Positions 17,301 to 24,410 of a DNA stretch of 54,898 nt are shown here, piece by piece. The translations under genes were made by a program, and so were the position numbers. This DNA is from an uncultured Prevotella sp. (GTDB lineage Bacteria > Bacteroidota > Bacteroidia > Bacteroidales > Bacteroidaceae): contig CAJOEC010000016.1 in assembly GCA_905233425.1 (NCBI GenBank), positions 1 through 54,898 on the forward strand, given 5' to 3'. Positions within the stretch are counted from its first letter, which is position 1; each line of letters opens with the position of its first letter. The notes under the pieces were generated by a model, which made no database searches, was not told the DNA's origin, and worked only from the letters and a program-made list of their open reading frames with translations.

Positions 17301-17502
17301 CTTCGGGCATGGTCAGCGAGAACCGTCCGTCGGAACCTGTCACAGTGCCTACATTGGTGCCCACAACGAGGACGGACACGCCCACTACGGGCTGTCCGTC
17401 ATCTTGCGAGACCACGACACCATTCACCTTTGTCTGCGAAAACACTCCCCCAACTAAGAGGAAGAGCATCGCAACAAGAGTCATGATTCGTTTTCTTTCC
17501 AT
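14317..17502 (-). CDS. SusC/RagA-type TonB-linked outer-membrane transporter
   Basis: 1061 aa. Signal peptide at 1-22 (ends GGVFSQ), then a carboxypeptidase-regulatory-like domain (VNGVVVSQDDGQPVVGVSV ... LRISYVGMETLEV, about 25-100), then the TonB plug (ADIMSSLQGKVAGVQI ... YVIDGVPMNN ... ILKGAAATALYGSRAANGVVLITTK, about 130-250) and a long beta-barrel ending in Phe (FNVKVKF), as expected for Omp85-assembled barrels. It imports a large ligand across the outer membrane with energy from TonB. It is the first gene of the 17502-11515 operon. No anti-sigma, hybrid two-component or other regulator is adjacent. Confidence 0.93.
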   Translation of the reverse strand: MERKRIMTLVAMLFLLVGGVFSQTKVNGVVVSQDDGQPVVGVSVLVVGTNVGTVTGSDGRFSLTMPEGKKTLRISYVGMETLEVSARQNMRIVLRSGDTNLDEIVVTAMGIKRSAKALGYSATAVSGEEIAAARTADIMSSLQGKVAGVQISTTAGDPGSSNSVIIRGISSLSGNNQPLYVIDGVPMNNSAVFSDDGLNTGYDFGNGANAVNPDDVENMTILKGAAATALYGSRAANGVVLITTKSGKQHDKGFGIEYNGGLQWESVMRLPQMQNEFGMGWNGDKTDDENGSWGPRFDGATLKYGTVYNNSQQIKSYLPIEDNMKDFFDTGFRYSNSVSFNGATDKSDYFVSFSQLKDDGIIPTEADSYRKYTFSARGSHKIKDLTFSTSMNYAYQKNNFVQTGQGFENMYNSIMQTPRDIAIIELEDLENPFNTPGYYYTPYSVMNPYYILNNHLNENESERFYGKFQLDYDFLKWFKLTYRIGLDTSTAHHHKGMPNYAALYPDTPNYDSELSSQTGYTSRRTTRRREIDQDIMLTFNMPVNDFNINAVGGFNGNERRLSYMDTKNTNLTIPTYYNITNSAEIPTVKEYQWKRRYYGLYAQAELGWRNMAYLTLTARNDWSSTLPKDNRSFFYPGVTASWIFSELLKEKAPWLSFGKLRVAWGKTGNDADVYMTDPYYTQGNFNSSGWADSKFPFSKTGTNAYTVGNVLGSSTLSPEMTTETEIGIQLAFLKNRLSLDATYYNRNSDKQITQLSVDAATGYTAQNVNLGKIRNRGIELLVTVVPVRTRDFEWSLNWNFTKNNNKVIKLPEEMNGRASIYGFSGGTGLYAIEGDEMGVFEAYVAKTDDQGRIIVDKNGLPQNTDEMVKIGTINYDYMMGIGNTLRYKEFSLSFDFDIRKGGLMFSRTHDITYFTGNAMQTAYNDRNPFVVPNSVKVAGEDEEGNPIYVENDIALYGTTLYNYWDNGATAMGSGSLISKSYVKLRQVIFGWDLPKKWLAKTFLTGVNISVFGNNLLMWTPSGNTFVDPEASSFGNDLEGSFGEYSSNPSSRRYGFNVKVKF

Positions 17503-17596
17503 AAATACTCTCTCGTTTTTTTAATTAGTTAATATATATATAATCTATTGTTCGCGTACATATATTTATTTATGCGTTGGCTGATGGTTAGGAGGG

Positions 17597-17660
17597 CCGC
17601 CATTCTTGGCGGCAACTGTGCAACAGGGATGCCGCACCACCTGCTTTGGCGGCAAAATTA
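17597..17660 (-). promoter_or_regulatory. Likely promoter and structured leader of the SusC operon
   Basis: TAATTTTG on the minus strand (CAAAATTA at 17653-17660) is a good -7 box, though its -33 element is weak. Transcription from it would give a leader of about 145 nt before the ATG at 17502. The leader contains a perfect hairpin, GCCGCC ... GGCGGC (17597-17614), and another GGCGGC near 17649 that could pair alternatively. No known riboswitch is recognised. Confidence 0.45.
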
Positions 17661-17790
17661 CAAAATAATAATTAAAAAAACGAAGATAAGTATAAAAAAG
17701 TTACGTTTTGCCCATTATTTCTTAACAAATGTCACTTTTCGCCATAAAGGAGGCGCAGAATAACACAAAATGCCCTCCGGGAGGTCAAAT

Positions 17791-17868
17791 AGTTCGCGCC
17801 GGGCGAACTGTGAGTTCGCGCCGTCCGGACTGGGAGTTCGCGCCGGGCGAACTGTTTGGGGTTCCCAG
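17791..17868. repeat. Triple palindrome repeat (AGTTCGCGCC type), copy A
   Basis: Three units of about 22-26 bp built around AGTTCGCGCCGGGCGAACT. The outer two are near-perfect palindromes and the middle one is degenerate (CCGTCCGGACT). The cluster is followed by GTTCCCAGG. A second cluster with the same order and orientation is at 54502-54580. It sits between the divergent SusC operon and the MATE gene. The rest of 17503-17966 holds the SusC leader, the MATE promoter and no gene. Confidence 0.85.
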
Positions 17869-17915
17869 GCCGTTTTCGTTTTTCGCCGTGGGAGTAAAAG
17901 ATTTTGCCGCTATGC

Positions 17916-17946
17916 TTTGCGTTGTGGGAAATAATTCGTACCTTTG
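17916..17946 (+). promoter_or_regulatory. Promoter of the MATE gene
   Basis: TTTG at 17916-17919 and TACCTTTG at 17939-17946 are 19 bp apart, about 20 bp before the ATG at 17967. This excludes the longer reading that starts at 17904. Confidence 0.8.
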
Positions 17947-17966
17947 CATCGCCAATACATCAGTTT

Positions 17967-19322
17967 ATGGACAACAAGCAGAGAGCACTGGAGTTGGGGC
18001 AGAAGCCTGTGGGGCGTCTGCTGTGGCAGTATGCGCTGCCGTCGATAGTGGCCATGACGGCCTCGTCGCTCTATAACATCATCGACCGGGCGTTCATTGG
18101 CCAGGTGGTGGGTGCCGATGCCATCGCCGGCTTGGGCATCACCTTCCCCTTCATGAACCTCAGCGCGGCCTTCGGCGCCGCCGTCGGCGTGGGGTCATCG
18201 ACGTGCATCAGCGTGAAGCTGGGCCAGCGCGACTACGAGACAGCTGAGCACATCCTGGGCAACACGGTGACGCTGAACCTCGTCATCGGATTCCTGTTCA
18301 TGGCTGTGTGCATGGTGTTCCTCGACCCCATACTCCGTTTCTTCGGAGCCAGCGACGTGACGCTGCCCTACGCCCGCGAGTTCATGCAGATCATCCTTGC
18401 GGGCAACATGATCACTCACATGTATTTCGGAATGAACGCCGTGCTGCGCTCCGTGGGCAAGCCCCGCCATGCCATGTATGCCACGCTCTTCACCGTGGCG
18501 ATGAACATAGTGCTTGTCATAGCCTTTGTGTGGTGGTTCCGCTGGGGCATTCGCGGTGCGGCACTTGCCACGGTGACGAGCCAGACGATGGCCCTGTGCT
18601 GGCAGATGTGGCTGTTCACCGACAAGCGCGAGCTGCTCCATTTGCGCCGGGGCATCTACAGGCTGAAGTCGCAGTTGGTGCGCAACATCGTCTCCATTGG
18701 CATCTCGCCGTTCCTGATGCAGACCACGTCGTGCGTCATAGTCATCGCGATGAACAATCAGTTCGTGCGCTACGGCGGCGACATGGCCGTGGGGGCCTAC
18801 TCCATTGCCAACTCCATGGTGATGGCCTTCTTCATGTTCGTCATGGGCATGACGCAGGGCATGCAGCCCATCGTGGGCTACAACTACGGGGCTGAGAAAT
18901 ACGACCGCATGTTGCGCTGCCTGTGGCTGACCATCACCGCCGCCACCATCATCCTGCTCGTCGGCTGGACGGTGTCGATGCTCTTCCCCCGGCAGATAGC
19001 CCGCATCTTCACCACCGACCCCGCGCTCATCGAGCTGTCGGCACGTGGCCTGGTGTTCGACATGCTGGTGTTCTTCGTCGTGGGGTCGCAGGCCGTCATC
19101 ACCAATTTCTTCCAGTGCATAGGCAAGGTGCGCATCAGCATCTTCCTCTCGCTGTCGCGCCAGCTCATCCTGCTGCTGCCCTTGGCCTTCCTCCTGCCGC
19201 TGCGCTGGGGCCTCGACGGCGTGTGGGCCGCCATGCCGGTGAGCGACTTCCTTGCCTTCGCCTTCACCATCCCCGTGCTGATGTGGTATCTGAGGAAACT
19301 GAAGTCGCAGAAAGCCCCATAA
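17967..19322 (+). CDS. MATE-family multidrug/metabolite exporter
   Basis: 451 aa with about 12 transmembrane helices in two related halves, each starting with a segment of the type LLWQYALPSIVAM and PFLMQTTSCVIVIAMN. The loop GRAFIGQ-like sequence (DRAFIGQVVGADAIAGLGI) and the MQPIVGYNYGA motif (second half) are hallmarks of MATE transporters of the DinF/NorM group, which export cations and drugs with a sodium or proton gradient across the inner membrane. The start at 17967 is fixed by the promoter. The stop codon lies in the first unit of the 9-bp repeat at 19319. The next gene begins 118 bp later, after this repeat. Confidence 0.92.
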   Translation: MDNKQRALELGQKPVGRLLWQYALPSIVAMTASSLYNIIDRAFIGQVVGADAIAGLGITFPFMNLSAAFGAAVGVGSSTCISVKLGQRDYETAEHILGNTVTLNLVIGFLFMAVCMVFLDPILRFFGASDVTLPYAREFMQIILAGNMITHMYFGMNAVLRSVGKPRHAMYATLFTVAMNIVLVIAFVWWFRWGIRGAALATVTSQTMALCWQMWLFTDKRELLHLRRGIYRLKSQLVRNIVSIGISPFLMQTTSCVIVIAMNNQFVRYGGDMAVGAYSIANSMVMAFFMFVMGMTQGMQPIVGYNYGAEKYDRMLRCLWLTITAATIILLVGWTVSMLFPRQIARIFTTDPALIELSARGLVFDMLVFFVVGSQAVITNFFQCIGKVRISIFLSLSRQLILLLPLAFLLPLRWGLDGVWAAMPVSDFLAFAFTIPVLMWYLRKLKSQKAP

Positions 19323-19417
19323 GTCTTATAAGTCCTATAAGTCCTATAAGTCTTATAAGTCTTATAAGTCCTATAAGTCCTATAAGTCTTATAAGTCCTA
19401 TAAGTCCCATAGGTCCC
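19319..19417. repeat. 9-bp tandem repeat, 11 units (ATAAGTCCT/ATAAGTCTT)
   Basis: Eleven consecutive 9-bp units, alternating ATAAGTCTT and ATAAGTCCT, with the last two diverging (ATAAGTCCC, ATAGGTCCC). It overlaps the stop codon of the MATE gene. The same unit is in frame within the acyl-CoA synthetase gene at 8729-8786. There are no spacers between units, so this is not CRISPR. Confidence 0.95.
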
Positions 19418-19440
19418 ATAACCCCTCAACAATTCCCAAT

Positions 19441-20049
19441 ATGCATCTCATCATCAACATCGGCCGCCAGCTTGGCAGCGGCGGCCACAACATCGGGCAG
19501 ATGCTTGCCCGTGAGTTCGGCGCCACCTACTACGACCGCGAGCTGCTGAACCTCGCCGCCAAGGAGAGCGGCCTCTCGGAGCGTTTCTTCGAGCAGAACG
19601 ACGAGCACAAGAGCTTCATGCACTCGTTCCTGCACATCCCCAGCGCCCTCTCAGCCATGGCCGAGTACAGCAGGCAGGGCTTCTCGGAGGACATGTTCTT
19701 CCAGTTCCAGAGCGACGCCATTCGCCGTGCCGCCGAGGAGGGGCCGTGTGTATTCGTGGGCCGCTGTGCCGACTATGTCCTGCGCGACAACCCGCGATGC
19801 ACCAACATCTTCGTCACCGCCCCGCTGCCCTTCCGCATTGAGCGCGTGGCCGCGCAGCACCAGTGCACGCCCGAAGAGGCACGCAGGATAATAGAGAAAG
19901 GTGAGAGCCGGCGGGCAAGCTACTACAACTACTACACCGGCAAGCGCTGGGGGCAGGCCTCCGACTACCACCTCTGCATCGACTCCTCGGTGCTCGGCGT
20001 AGAACAGACGGCGCGCTTCATAGCCGAGTTCGTCAGAAGCAGGAGCTGA
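19441..20049 (+). CDS. Cytidylate-kinase-like family protein
   Basis: 202 aa. The P-loop GRQLGSGGHNIGQ (about 8-20) and the following REFGATYYDRELLNLAAKESGL are characteristic of the cytidylate-kinase-like (Cytidylate_kin2) group, which is distinct from housekeeping Cmk. GPCVFVGRCADYVL (about 101-114) matches the core strand, and EKGESRRASYYNYYTGKRWGQ the lid and substrate region. It probably phosphorylates a nucleotide in the cytoplasm, but the acceptor is not proven for this subfamily. It follows the MATE gene on the same strand, separated by the 9-bp repeat array, and no promoter box is seen, so cotranscription is likely. Confidence 0.85.
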   Translation: MHLIINIGRQLGSGGHNIGQMLAREFGATYYDRELLNLAAKESGLSERFFEQNDEHKSFMHSFLHIPSALSAMAEYSRQGFSEDMFFQFQSDAIRRAAEEGPCVFVGRCADYVLRDNPRCTNIFVTAPLPFRIERVAAQHQCTPEEARRIIEKGESRRASYYNYYTGKRWGQASDYHLCIDSSVLGVEQTARFIAEFVRSRS

Positions 20050-20099
20050 GCAAAACTATTCAAAATGGGGCAAAAGCTTGCGTTTTCGGGTTTGTGGGC

Positions 20100-20203
20100 G
20101 AAAAAACTATAATTTTTGATACGTGTTACAAAATAAACGCCCAAAATCGGCTTTTTCTATGCTTTAAGGAAAAATAACTAAAATTTTTGATACGTATTCT
20201 AAA
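20100..20203 (+). promoter_or_regulatory. Duplicated element upstream of the dockerin protein gene
   Basis: Two imperfect direct copies about 33 bp long, near 20102-20134 and 20172-20203, share AATTTTTGATACGT followed by G/A-TT and AAAAT. The second overlaps the -33 region of the promoter at 20186-20220, so the pair could be operator sites (inference). No gene lies in 20050-20306. Confidence 0.5.
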
Positions 20204-20220
20204 ATTTTTTACTACCTTTG
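20186..20220 (+). promoter_or_regulatory. Promoter of the dockerin protein gene
   Basis: TACCTTTG at 20213-20220 is a full -7 box; TTTG at 20186-20189 lies 23 bp upstream, slightly longer than usual. The leader to ATG 20307 is about 80 nt. Confidence 0.65.
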
Positions 20221-20306
20221 CAACCGAAATGTGTTCGGCATAATCAAATGGAAAAAATACCTTTTTAATTCATTATTATTTACTAACTTTAAAAACCAAA
20301 AATCTT

Positions 20307-23300
20307 ATGAAACTATCAAGACTTTTTGTTTTGGGTGCACTCTGGCTAACAGGCCTGAGTGTCAGTGCTGCTGACCTCATAGAGCGCACCGCTCCAGAAC
20401 AGCCCGACTGGACTGTTGACGTGGCTTCTATCAACTTGAACTCTCCGAGTGAGTTCGAGGTAGGCAAAGTCTACGCGTTGTACAACGTGGATTCAGAAAT
20501 GTTCTTCTATCATGGCAACGCTTGGGGTTCACAGGCCACTGGTTCTGCCGACCAAGCCATTCCTGTTCGTTTCGTTCTTCCCGCAGGAAAGTCATTGAGC
20601 GACAAGCAGCTTTACCTGCGCGACTTCGATGACCGTTCGGGCGAAAACAAATGGCGCACGGCCTTTGTCACCACTGGCGATGGCAAAGTGAATGGTGTCT
20701 ATGGTGAAGGTACTCCTGCCCTGTTCATCGACAACAATGACGGTGGTGCAGCCCTGCTTTGGGTGGAAAGTGCCGGCAGCTTGACCTATCGTTTAAGCAT
20801 CTCTGAGAGCAACACCACTACGCAGCCCGAAGGTGCTTTCATAGGCATCGATCCAGAAGGCCCTGGTGTGGAAAGTGGCGAACCAGGAACAGCCATCATG
20901 CCTAAGATCACTACCGGCAACTTGGACTGGCAGTTCTTTGCACTTGACGAGATGACACAGTATTTTGTGGATTACGATGTGTTTGTCAAGTCGGAGGAGC
21001 TGAAGAAACTTATCAACGATGCTGAGGCTGCCGGTACCGACGTGACTGCAGCTGTAGCGGTCTACAACAATCCTAATGCCACGATTGAGCAGATGGATGC
21101 TGCCATGGAGGCACTGAGCAAGGCCATGGCTGACAACACCTTCGCCGGCTTCACTCCCGGCACTGCACTCGACGTGACCAAACTCATTGTCAACTCCAAC
21201 TTCACAGGCGGCGACGTCTCAGGATGGGATGGTGACGGATGGGGTCACGGCAACAGCCAAGATAACGTGGAGCATTACAACCACAACTATAACACCTACC
21301 AGACCATTGCCGGTCTGCCTGCAGGGCTTTACGTAGTGGGGATGAATGGCTTCTATCGTGCTGGTACTTCACAGGAAAGCTATGACAAGGGCAAGGCCGA
21401 CAATGACGATGTGCGCAATGCCAAGTTCTATGCAATGGCTGGTGACGAGACCATCGCTGAGCAGCCTGTGGAACAAATCTATTCGGGCATTCAGACTGTG
21501 TCGCAGGTCGGCGGCGATGTAGAAGTAACCGATGGCGATACTGGGGTTAAATACTCTCAGCCCAACACTGCTGCATCGGCCGACTACTACATCCACACGC
21601 TCGGACTCTACAAGAACAGCTTGTTTGCTACGATGCCAAGCGCCGGCGGAATGACCATTGGCGTGAAGAAGGATATTGCCATCGGTTCCGACTGGAGCAT
21701 CTTCGACGACTTCACCCTCATCTATTGCGGTGAGGGCACTCAGGCTTATCAGGCCTACGCCGAATACTACCGCGACAACGCTTTCCCCAACTACGCTGAG
21801 TTGCGTGTCGATGCTGCCGACCCATTTATCACGACCGACGGTATCAACTGCTCCGACAGCTACATTGACGCATTCAAGTCAACAAGCGTAAGTGCTACCG
21901 ACGAGGCCAGCGCACGCGCTGCCATGGCTGCCCTTGAGGAAGCCTTCGAGCCTCTGCGTGAGAATGTGGCACTGTGGACTGAGTACCTCACACTTGCAAA
22001 GAAAGCTGCAAATGAAGTGGCAAACAACAGCAGCCTCAACCATCAGCACCCCATCGTAGAAGAGGTTGACGACTGGACTATCCTCGCCGCTGAGGCATGG
22101 GACGCTCGCGAAATGAGCAACGAAGATCTGCGTGCATTCATCGATGACATGGCAGAGAAGATCAAGGAGGCTAAGAAGCAGTTTGATGTTAGTCCTACTG
22201 AGCAATACGCAACCGACCTGCTCGTCAATCCCGACTTCGAGAACGGCACCACGGGCTGGACTATCGAAAAAGCAGCCGGTGGAAATGTGGCTCATGGCGG
22301 TAACAACGACAACCACTGCTTCGAGGGTTGGAACAACAGCAAGTACGACATCTACCAGGTTGTGAAGGACGCTCCCGAAGGTGTCTATCGTATCGAGGTA
22401 CAGGGCTTCTATCGCTACGGCCGCAACGAATACACTGCTTACCACAACCAGGAAAACGAGTATGTGAAGCCCGGTGGCTCACCCGTGTATGTATATATGA
22501 ACCACAAGCAGACCCCGTTCACCAATGTCTATGGCGACGAGATGCAGATTACCGAGGCCAGCTTCTATAACGGCACTGCCTATCAGGATGTGCCTGTTGA
22601 CGAGCAAGGTAATCAGGTGGAGGCAGACCAAGCTGTTCAGCACCTCTACTTCCCCAACGACATGGCATCGGCCGCAAAGGCTTTCTCCGCTCAGATGTAC
22701 AAGCAGAGTGCCTACGGTATCATCCGTGCCGGTCAGGATATGCGTATCGGTGTGAAGGGTAATTCTTCTCAGCTTGGCGACAGCTGGTGTATCTGGGACA
22801 ACTTCCAGCTCTTCAACTGCGGTAAGGACGTTACTGCCCTTAACAATGTGCTCCCCGAGGAGATTCAAAACGCCAGCAATATGCTGGTCAACGAGGACGG
22901 TTCAGCCAAGGTCATGGGTAAGAGCATCCGTGCTGCCCTTGAGAAGGCTATTGCAGATGCCCAAGCTGCATTGGGCACAACGGGCGACAAAATGTTCGAC
23001 GCCCTGAACGACCTCTTCGATGCCGAGGAGAACGTTGACGCTTCTGTGGAGCTCTTCGCAAAACTGGCCTCTGCCAACGACCGCCTGATGAAGGCTCTCG
23101 AGAATTATTCCGACTCACCCTTCTCTGATGAAGCATGGGGACTCTACGAGGAAATTGCTGACGGTCTTGGAGACAATCAGTACGAAAATGAAGACGTTGA
23201 AGGTCTGTTGAAGAGAGTCAACACCATGATGACCAAGCTGCGTCTGCCCGCTGACTATGAGAGCGCTACCAAGGACAGTCCCGTTGACTTCACTGTAGTT

Positions 23301-24098
23301 GTCAACAGCCCCGAATACCAGACTTCGGAGAACGATCCCACCGCTGAGGGATGGGAAGGCACTGAAGTCGGCACTAACGGCGATGCTCTCAATGCCGAGC
23401 TCTTCTCCAAGACTCCGTTCGACCACTACCAGGAGATTGCCGGTCTGCCCGAAGGTGCATACCGCGTCAGTGTGCAGGCATTCTACCGCTTCGGCGGCGA
23501 CGGCCCTAAGCCTGACTATACAGCATACAACGAGGATCCCAGTGCCAACAACAACGCCAGCCTCTACACCACCACCGATGCCGGAACATGGACTAAGGTC
23601 CTGCCGCGCCTGTCTGAGTTTGTCAGCACTGATCACGCCAACGAGGATGGCTGGGCCGAAGTGGAAGATGGCAGCGGACTCTGGGTTCCCAACTCAATGG
23701 TTGCAGCAGGCACATTCTTCGATGAGCATATCGAGGACGAGGATGTGAAAAACACTGTCTTGGCTAAGCTCGGCAAGGACGGTGTGCTCCGCCTGGGCCT
23801 CAAGAAGGACGAGGGTACCGACAAAGACTGGTGTATCTTCGACAACTGGACACTTGAGTACCTCGGAACTGACACAAGCATCGTACCCGCTGCAGGCCAG
23901 AAGCCGGGTGATGTTAACGCTGACGGTGCCGTTGACGTGGCCGACATCTCGAACATCATCACCATCATGGCTGAAGGTGCAACCAACATGAAGGGTGACG
24001 TGAACGGTGACGGTGTGGTCGACGTGGCCGACATCTCGAGTGTCATCACCATCATGGCCGCTTCCGCAAGGGCTAAAGGCAAGTTCGTGGAGGAGTAA
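20307..24098 (+). CDS. Large secreted protein with three jelly-roll-like modules and a C-terminal dockerin-like domain
   Basis: 1263 aa. Signal peptide at 1-21 (ends LSVSAA). Residues about 45-215 may be a beta-trefoil-like domain (FEVGKVYALYNVDSEMFFYH). Three jelly-roll-like modules start near 290, 638 and 990; each has a GW opening and a Y-Q-x-I/V ... P-x-G-x-Y ... FYR motif (LPAGLYVVGMNGFYR, APEGVYRIEVQGFYR, LPEGAYRVSVQAFYR). Helical FIVAR-like segments separate them. Residues about 1199-1251 hold two dockerin-type calcium loops (DVNADGAVDVADI, DVNGDGVVDVADI). It probably binds matrix or glycan at or outside the cell surface. No enzymatic domain or cohesin partner is seen in the window. 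It precedes the FAS1/SusC/SusD locus by 312 bp. Confidence 0.75.
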   Translation: MKLSRLFVLGALWLTGLSVSAADLIERTAPEQPDWTVDVASINLNSPSEFEVGKVYALYNVDSEMFFYHGNAWGSQATGSADQAIPVRFVLPAGKSLSDKQLYLRDFDDRSGENKWRTAFVTTGDGKVNGVYGEGTPALFIDNNDGGAALLWVESAGSLTYRLSISESNTTTQPEGAFIGIDPEGPGVESGEPGTAIMPKITTGNLDWQFFALDEMTQYFVDYDVFVKSEELKKLINDAEAAGTDVTAAVAVYNNPNATIEQMDAAMEALSKAMADNTFAGFTPGTALDVTKLIVNSNFTGGDVSGWDGDGWGHGNSQDNVEHYNHNYNTYQTIAGLPAGLYVVGMNGFYRAGTSQESYDKGKADNDDVRNAKFYAMAGDETIAEQPVEQIYSGIQTVSQVGGDVEVTDGDTGVKYSQPNTAASADYYIHTLGLYKNSLFATMPSAGGMTIGVKKDIAIGSDWSIFDDFTLIYCGEGTQAYQAYAEYYRDNAFPNYAELRVDAADPFITTDGINCSDSYIDAFKSTSVSATDEASARAAMAALEEAFEPLRENVALWTEYLTLAKKAANEVANNSSLNHQHPIVEEVDDWTILAAEAWDAREMSNEDLRAFIDDMAEKIKEAKKQFDVSPTEQYATDLLVNPDFENGTTGWTIEKAAGGNVAHGGNNDNHCFEGWNNSKYDIYQVVKDAPEGVYRIEVQGFYRYGRNEYTAYHNQENEYVKPGGSPVYVYMNHKQTPFTNVYGDEMQITEASFYNGTAYQDVPVDEQGNQVEADQAVQHLYFPNDMASAAKAFSAQMYKQSAYGIIRAGQDMRIGVKGNSSQLGDSWCIWDNFQLFNCGKDVTALNNVLPEEIQNASNMLVNEDGSAKVMGKSIRAALEKAIADAQAALGTTGDKMFDALNDLFDAEENVDASVELFAKLASANDRLMKALENYSDSPFSDEAWGLYEEIADGLGDNQYENEDVEGLLKRVNTMMTKLRLPADYESATKDSPVDFTVVVNSPEYQTSENDPTAEGWEGTEVGTNGDALNAELFSKTPFDHYQEIAGLPEGAYRVSVQAFYRFGGDGPKPDYTAYNEDPSANNNASLYTTTDAGTWTKVLPRLSEFVSTDHANEDGWAEVEDGSGLWVPNSMVAAGTFFDEHIEDEDVKNTVLAKLGKDGVLRLGLKKDEGTDKDWCIFDNWTLEYLGTDTSIVPAAGQKPGDVNADGAVDVADISNIITIMAEGATNMKGDVNGDGVVDVADISSVITIMAASARAKGKFVEE

Positions 24099-24181
24099 GC
24101 CGTAGGCATGATTTCCACAAACGCCGAAAGAACTTCACATGGGTTTGGAAAAACATCCATGACATAACAGGACAGAAGGGA

Positions 24182-24220
24182 TCGGAGGCAAAAAGGCCTC
24201 CGACCCCCTCAGTCTTTTCT
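24182..24220 (+). terminator. Terminator after the dockerin protein gene
   Basis: TCGGAGGC (24182-24189) pairs with GCCTCCGA (24195-24202) and is followed by a T-rich stretch (CTTTTCTTTTATC). The remaining 24221-24410 has no gene and no visible TAnnTTTG box, so the FAS1/SusC locus may use an unusual promoter or readthrough. Confidence 0.7.
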
Positions 24221-24410
24221 TTTATCTATGACCGATGGGGCAGCCAAGCCCTATAAAACCTTTTTAAGCATTACAGGGCCAATAAGCCCTGAAGAAAACC
24301 CCTGACGGCTCCCGCCGTCCACCGGAAATGAAAACAAGACAGCCCGCAAGAACACTTCAAGGGCTTCCACAATAACCGAAAACGATAAAAGCAACTTAAA
24401 TACTAACACT

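Noticed and set aside
17904..17966. Upstream start for the MATE gene
   Set aside because: The -33 and -7 boxes at 17916-17946 place the transcription start after it, and MATE proteins begin at about the later Met.
19319..19417. Array that could be mistaken for CRISPR
   Set aside because: The 9-bp units are directly adjacent with no spacers and no cas genes are near.
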